Assembly: GCF_025997995.1 (NCBI RefSeq)
Contig: NZ_AP026683.1
Location: 1,364,501-1,428,500 of the forward strand
Length of the DNA stretch: 64,000 nt
Origin: Sediminibacterium sp. TEGAF015
GTDB lineage: Bacteria; Bacteroidota; Bacteroidia; Chitinophagales; Chitinophagaceae
Reading direction: 5' to 3'
The notes under the pieces were generated by a model. The model did no database searches and was not told the DNA's origin. It saw only the letters and a list, made by a program, of their open reading frames with translations. The position numbers and the translations under genes were made by a program. Numbering within the stretch: the stretch's first letter is position 1; the number at the start of each line of letters is the position of its first letter. This document shows, one piece after another, positions 61,388-64,000 of this stretch.

Positions 61388-62755
61388 TTAATCAAAGTCA
61401 TATTCCTGCCTTAACTGACTCATAACAGAAGTTGCAGAAGCTCTATAATCTGGCCAAGTTGTTAATTTAATTCCCCTCATCATTAATAATAAATTTCCCG
61501 CGAGGTTAATTGCTTCATCCCTATCCATTTGTTCTGGCTTCTTAAAAAATGGCTTTATCTCATTCACCGGGTTCTTTCTTAAGTAAGCATCTGCAACACT
61601 AAGCTTACCACTATTCATAAATTGTTCCAACCACATATAGTCCAAATGCTTTAAATAAAAAGTACGCAATGAATTAGACATATATAGTAATTCTCTTTCA
61701 TTTCGCATTCGAATAAAATGGATACTAGAATAAAGCTTACTAATAGCATCTTGTATGGACTGCTTTTTAAAATAACGCCTACTACCTGAACTTTGTAATT
61801 GTATTAATACGCCATCAGTTGGCTCAAAAATTGTTTTATTTGAAACAGTTATGTAAGCAAAAGCCATAGCGCGAATGGCAGAGTCAGCTTCCTGTTTAAA
61901 ATCTGCTTTAGCAAAATATTGCATCAAGTATTTCAATGCCAGTTCCTTCTCCAATCTCAATTCCATTACTTTATTCAGTCGAATAGAATCTTCATACAAC
62001 TCTGTGTAAAGACTTTTGGCCAATTCTTTTGCCCGATCATTTTCGATTTTATGCTCCAACTGATACTCTGCCAAAAAACCGCAGAACACTGCTAGAAACA
62101 ACATAAAGAATTCCCAGAAATAAGACTTCCAATTCTTTTTTCCATGATCGTGATGCGCGTGGTGATGTACTTCCATAGTATCGGTTGATTCAGTAGTTTT
62201 AGTTGATTCGGTTGTTTCGTTTGATTCAGCTATATTTTCAATCGTAGGATAAAATTTATCTATCAATGAATTAACGTGTAATTCCTTAAGGGCTGCATAG
62301 GATTTCTGGTCTTGGCCTGCTTTTTCGGCAAGGTCATACTTTAATTGCTGGTATTCTGCCTTTGCCCATTCATTATTGCGCAAATAATCTCGTGTTATCA
62401 AATGGCGTTGGAGAGCAGGACTGTCAGCAGAACAAACATATAAATGGTGTCGGATGGAATCAAGCACTTCGTGTTGCCCACCCTCTTGTCGTTTAAAGAC
62501 TTCCCGATCTTCAATTCCCTGATTACCTTTGTGGGAATAGCCGATTACTTCCAATGCTGTTTTAATAGAATGAAAATCAATAGGATCTTTATACACGATA
62601 TCAATATCAATAATGGGCTTAGCGGCTAATCCAGGAACAGCAGTACTCCCAATATGCTCAATCCGATAGTTTATTCCCTGCAATGCCTTATCCAAGAACT
62701 GTTTGATGGCATCAAATTGGGAATTCCAATGTGGAGAATAAGGATGAATAAGCAT
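61388..62755 (-). CDS. GrpB-domain protein fused to a His-rich membrane module (paralogue 2)
   Basis: 455-residue fusion. Residues 1-170 are a GrpB/UPF0157 domain (nucleotidyltransferase-like fold) with YRIEHIGSTAVPGLAAKPIIDID near 30-52 and RHHLYVCSADSPALQRHL. A Ser/Thr-rich linker with TTEST repeats (180-195) leads to the same MEVHHHAHHDHGKK cluster (194-207), membrane helix (about 211-230) and C-terminal domain family as the neighbouring gene. GrpB proteins are normally free-standing, cytoplasmic, about 170 aa. Here the domain would be tethered to the inner membrane. No stop or frameshift is seen at the junction. It is 42 nt upstream of paralogue 1. Confidence 0.85.
   Translation of the reverse strand: MLIHPYSPHWNSQFDAIKQFLDKALQGINYRIEHIGSTAVPGLAAKPIIDIDIVYKDPIDFHSIKTALEVIGYSHKGNQGIEDREVFKRQEGGQHEVLDSIRHHLYVCSADSPALQRHLITRDYLRNNEWAKAEYQQLKYDLAEKAGQDQKSYAALKELHVNSLIDKFYPTIENIAESNETTESTKTTESTDTMEVHHHAHHDHGKKNWKSYFWEFFMLFLAVFCGFLAEYQLEHKIENDRAKELAKSLYTELYEDSIRLNKVMELRLEKELALKYLMQYFAKADFKQEADSAIRAMAFAYITVSNKTIFEPTDGVLIQLQSSGSRRYFKKQSIQDAISKLYSSIHFIRMRNERELLYMSNSLRTFYLKHLDYMWLEQFMNSGKLSVADAYLRKNPVNEIKPFFKKPEQMDRDEAINLAGNLLLMMRGIKLTTWPDYRASATSVMSQLRQEYDFD
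62064..62234 (-). repeat. Paralogous DNA block shared by the two His-rich genes (copy 2)
   Basis: Partner of 61084-61253; the conserved run includes the His-cluster codons (around 62140-62180) and three diverged 18-bp units at 62181-62234. Confidence 0.75.
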
Positions 62756-62791
62756 AAATTATTAAGCGGTATAGGATATTAAATATACCAA

Positions 62792-64000
62792 TTATTGATA
62801 CAAAATCACCGCAGAACTACCATCAATGATCAATTGATTTCCAACCAAAGAAGATTGGCTGTGGATAGAAGCAATTTTCCAATTTCCAGCCGGCAATGCA
62901 ACCTTTTCCGCCGTTAGATTTCCATTATAGCCTACCCAGATTTTTTTCCAAGTATCTCCTACTGCAGCCCCATTTATAGTATATCCAATCACTCCTTTGG
63001 GCAAATCAGATTGAAACAACAAGTATTGGGCAATTTGTTGAGCAGTCTGCATTCTGAAGGCCGGGTGTGCTTTTCTAATTGCAATTAAAGTCCGGAGATA
63101 CTGATACGTAGCAAAGTGCTTGGACTTCAAACTCCAGTTAATGGCATTGATGCTATCCCCACTGTTAAATGAATTCTCTACTCCATACTTAGTCCTCAAG
63201 AACTCTGAACCCGCAGTTAAAAATGGCGTACCCTGTGCAGTTAAAACAATCGCATAGGCCAGTTCATGCATTTTGATGCGCTGTTTCTCCGTAGCATCTT
63301 TATAAGATAGGGCAATCTTATCCCAAAGAATATTATTATCGTGACAATCTGCATAATTAATTACACCCGCTGGACTCGAAGTATAGGATGCTTTTGAATA
63401 ATTTACTTTATCGTAATCAATTTGGGGATGCTGTCCTGCAGCTACCACACCAAATTTTACCGACTCCGCATTGTCGATTTTACCAGTAGCAAAACCCCGG
63501 TCATCAATATTAAAAACACTTCCTTTAATGCCATCCCGCATATCGTCACTAAAAACAGCTATACCTTTGAGCATGCTTGCATTTTTCTTTAGCGCTCTCT
63601 TATCATCAGACAGTGGTGATCCCCCAGCTGTCCATCCCTCTCCATACAAAACAATAGAAGGTTTAATTTTTCGCAGCGTATCAGCTATCAGATTCATTGT
63701 TTCAATATCATGTATCCCCATCAAATCAAAACGGAATCCATCCACATGATATTCCTTTACCCAATACAAAACACTTTCCAGCATAAACTTTCTAAACATG
63801 GCTTTATCGCTTGCTGTTTCATTACCGCAAGCACTGGCATCTGAAAAAGTTCCATCGGGACGTTTGCGATAATAATAGTCCGGTGCGAATACATTAAAAT
63901 TGGATTGCTGTGTTAAAGCAGTATGATTGTATACCACATCCATGATTACTCGCAAGCCATTACTGTGTATTGCCTGTATGGTCTGCTTCAATTCTTTAAT
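62792..64000 (-). CDS. Type I pullulanase (GH13), C-terminal part (cut by window edge)
   Basis: Hydrolyses alpha-1,6 branches of pullulan, limit dextrins or glycogen. About 402 C-terminal residues are present; the N-terminal modules lie beyond 64000. GH13 region I is VIMDVVYNHT, region II DGFRFDLMGIHD with the nucleophile Asp, region III LYGEGWTAGG with the acid/base Glu, and region IV NYADCHDNNILWDK. The ADCHDN form and the YGEGW motif are typical of type I pullulanases. The C-terminal beta-sandwich ends in DGSSAVILYQ. Whether it is secreted cannot be seen here. The frame continues in phase to the window edge. Confidence 0.95.
   Translation of the reverse strand: MKELKQTIQAIHSNGLRVIMDVVYNHTALTQQSNFNVFAPDYYYRKRPDGTFSDASACGNETASDKAMFRKFMLESVLYWVKEYHVDGFRFDLMGIHDIETMNLIADTLRKIKPSIVLYGEGWTAGGSPLSDDKRALKKNASMLKGIAVFSDDMRDGIKGSVFNIDDRGFATGKIDNAESVKFGVVAAGQHPQIDYDKVNYSKASYTSSPAGVINYADCHDNNILWDKIALSYKDATEKQRIKMHELAYAIVLTAQGTPFLTAGSEFLRTKYGVENSFNSGDSINAINWSLKSKHFATYQYLRTLIAIRKAHPAFRMQTAQQIAQYLLFQSDLPKGVIGYTINGAAVGDTWKKIWVGYNGNLTAEKVALPAGNWKIASIHSQSSLVGNQLIIDGSSAVILYQ

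Noticed and set aside
1..64000. Defence island, prophage, transposon or integron
   Set aside because: No transposase, integrase, restriction, toxin-antitoxin or phage structural gene was found on either strand; gene content is largely housekeeping.

Overview
This AT-rich 64 kb window is a chromosomal segment of a Bacteroidota bacterium, most likely in or near the Chitinophagaceae. The grounds are: -7 promoter elements of the Bacteroidota type (TANNTTTG) in front of many genes; a type IX secretion (T9SS) sorting domain on a giant secreted protein; a SecA of 1,106 residues; fused alpha/beta E1 dehydrogenase; and DUF1573, DUF5723 and DUF6992-type families. No insertion sequence, prophage, integrase or CRISPR array was seen. 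No gap above 300 bases lacks a feature. The family assignment is inference; the phylum is well supported.

Layout. 1-2.4 kb: glycolytic pgk (cut by the window edge) and gap, then tRNA-Glu followed by a mirrored pair of terminators. 2.5-5.2 kb: a GH20 hexosaminidase and an SRAP (YedK/HMCES) protein. 5.2-15.6 kb: a compact twelve-gene minus-strand molybdenum cofactor operon. It encodes a periplasmic three-part molybdenum hydroxylase (iorA, iorB, cytochrome c), its maturation factors (XdhC, MocA/MobA-like) and nearly the whole Moco pathway (MoaA, MoeA, MoaD, MoeB-rhodanese, MoaE, MoaC-MoaB fusion), plus a TauE/SafE permease. 15.6-23 kb: co-directional housekeeping genes (beta-CASP nuclease, thioesterase-like, MlaE permease, malic enzyme, M20 amidohydrolase, SPOR protein, deoC). 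23-33.3 kb: secA, atpG, scpB, lysA, an MlaF-like ATPase, a TlpA-like protein and mdh. 33.3-44.9 kb: a GT9 glycosyltransferase, transporters (MFS, SLC1, APC), DedA, YebC, a DCC protein, fused E1, two DUF1573 proteins and an aminotransferase. 45-53.2 kb: a DUF5723 barrel, a GAF histidine kinase and the 1,719-residue T9SS cargo protein. 53.4-64 kb: a more accessory stretch with a sialidase-like propeller, M1 peptidase, esterase, a B1 metallo-beta-lactamase fused to a Dabb domain, small membrane proteins, an amidating-lyase-like NHL protein, two paralogous His-rich membrane proteins (one fused to GrpB) and a pullulanase cut by the right edge.

How the genes work together. The Moco operon is the clearest system: electrons from an unknown aldehyde or N-heterocycle substrate would pass from the Mo centre through the [2Fe-2S] subunit to cytochrome c, and the same transcript encodes the cofactor-making enzymes. 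The most unusual items are the domain architectures: B1 MBL-Dabb, GrpB-His-rich-membrane module, and a LamG domain inserted inside an Ig-like repeat of the giant protein. Others are the mirrored terminator pair after tRNA-Glu, a possible 70-nt terminated transcript near 45.05 kb, and an intrinsic terminator for mdh lying inside the convergent gene. I see no clearly undescribed multi-gene system such as a defence island.
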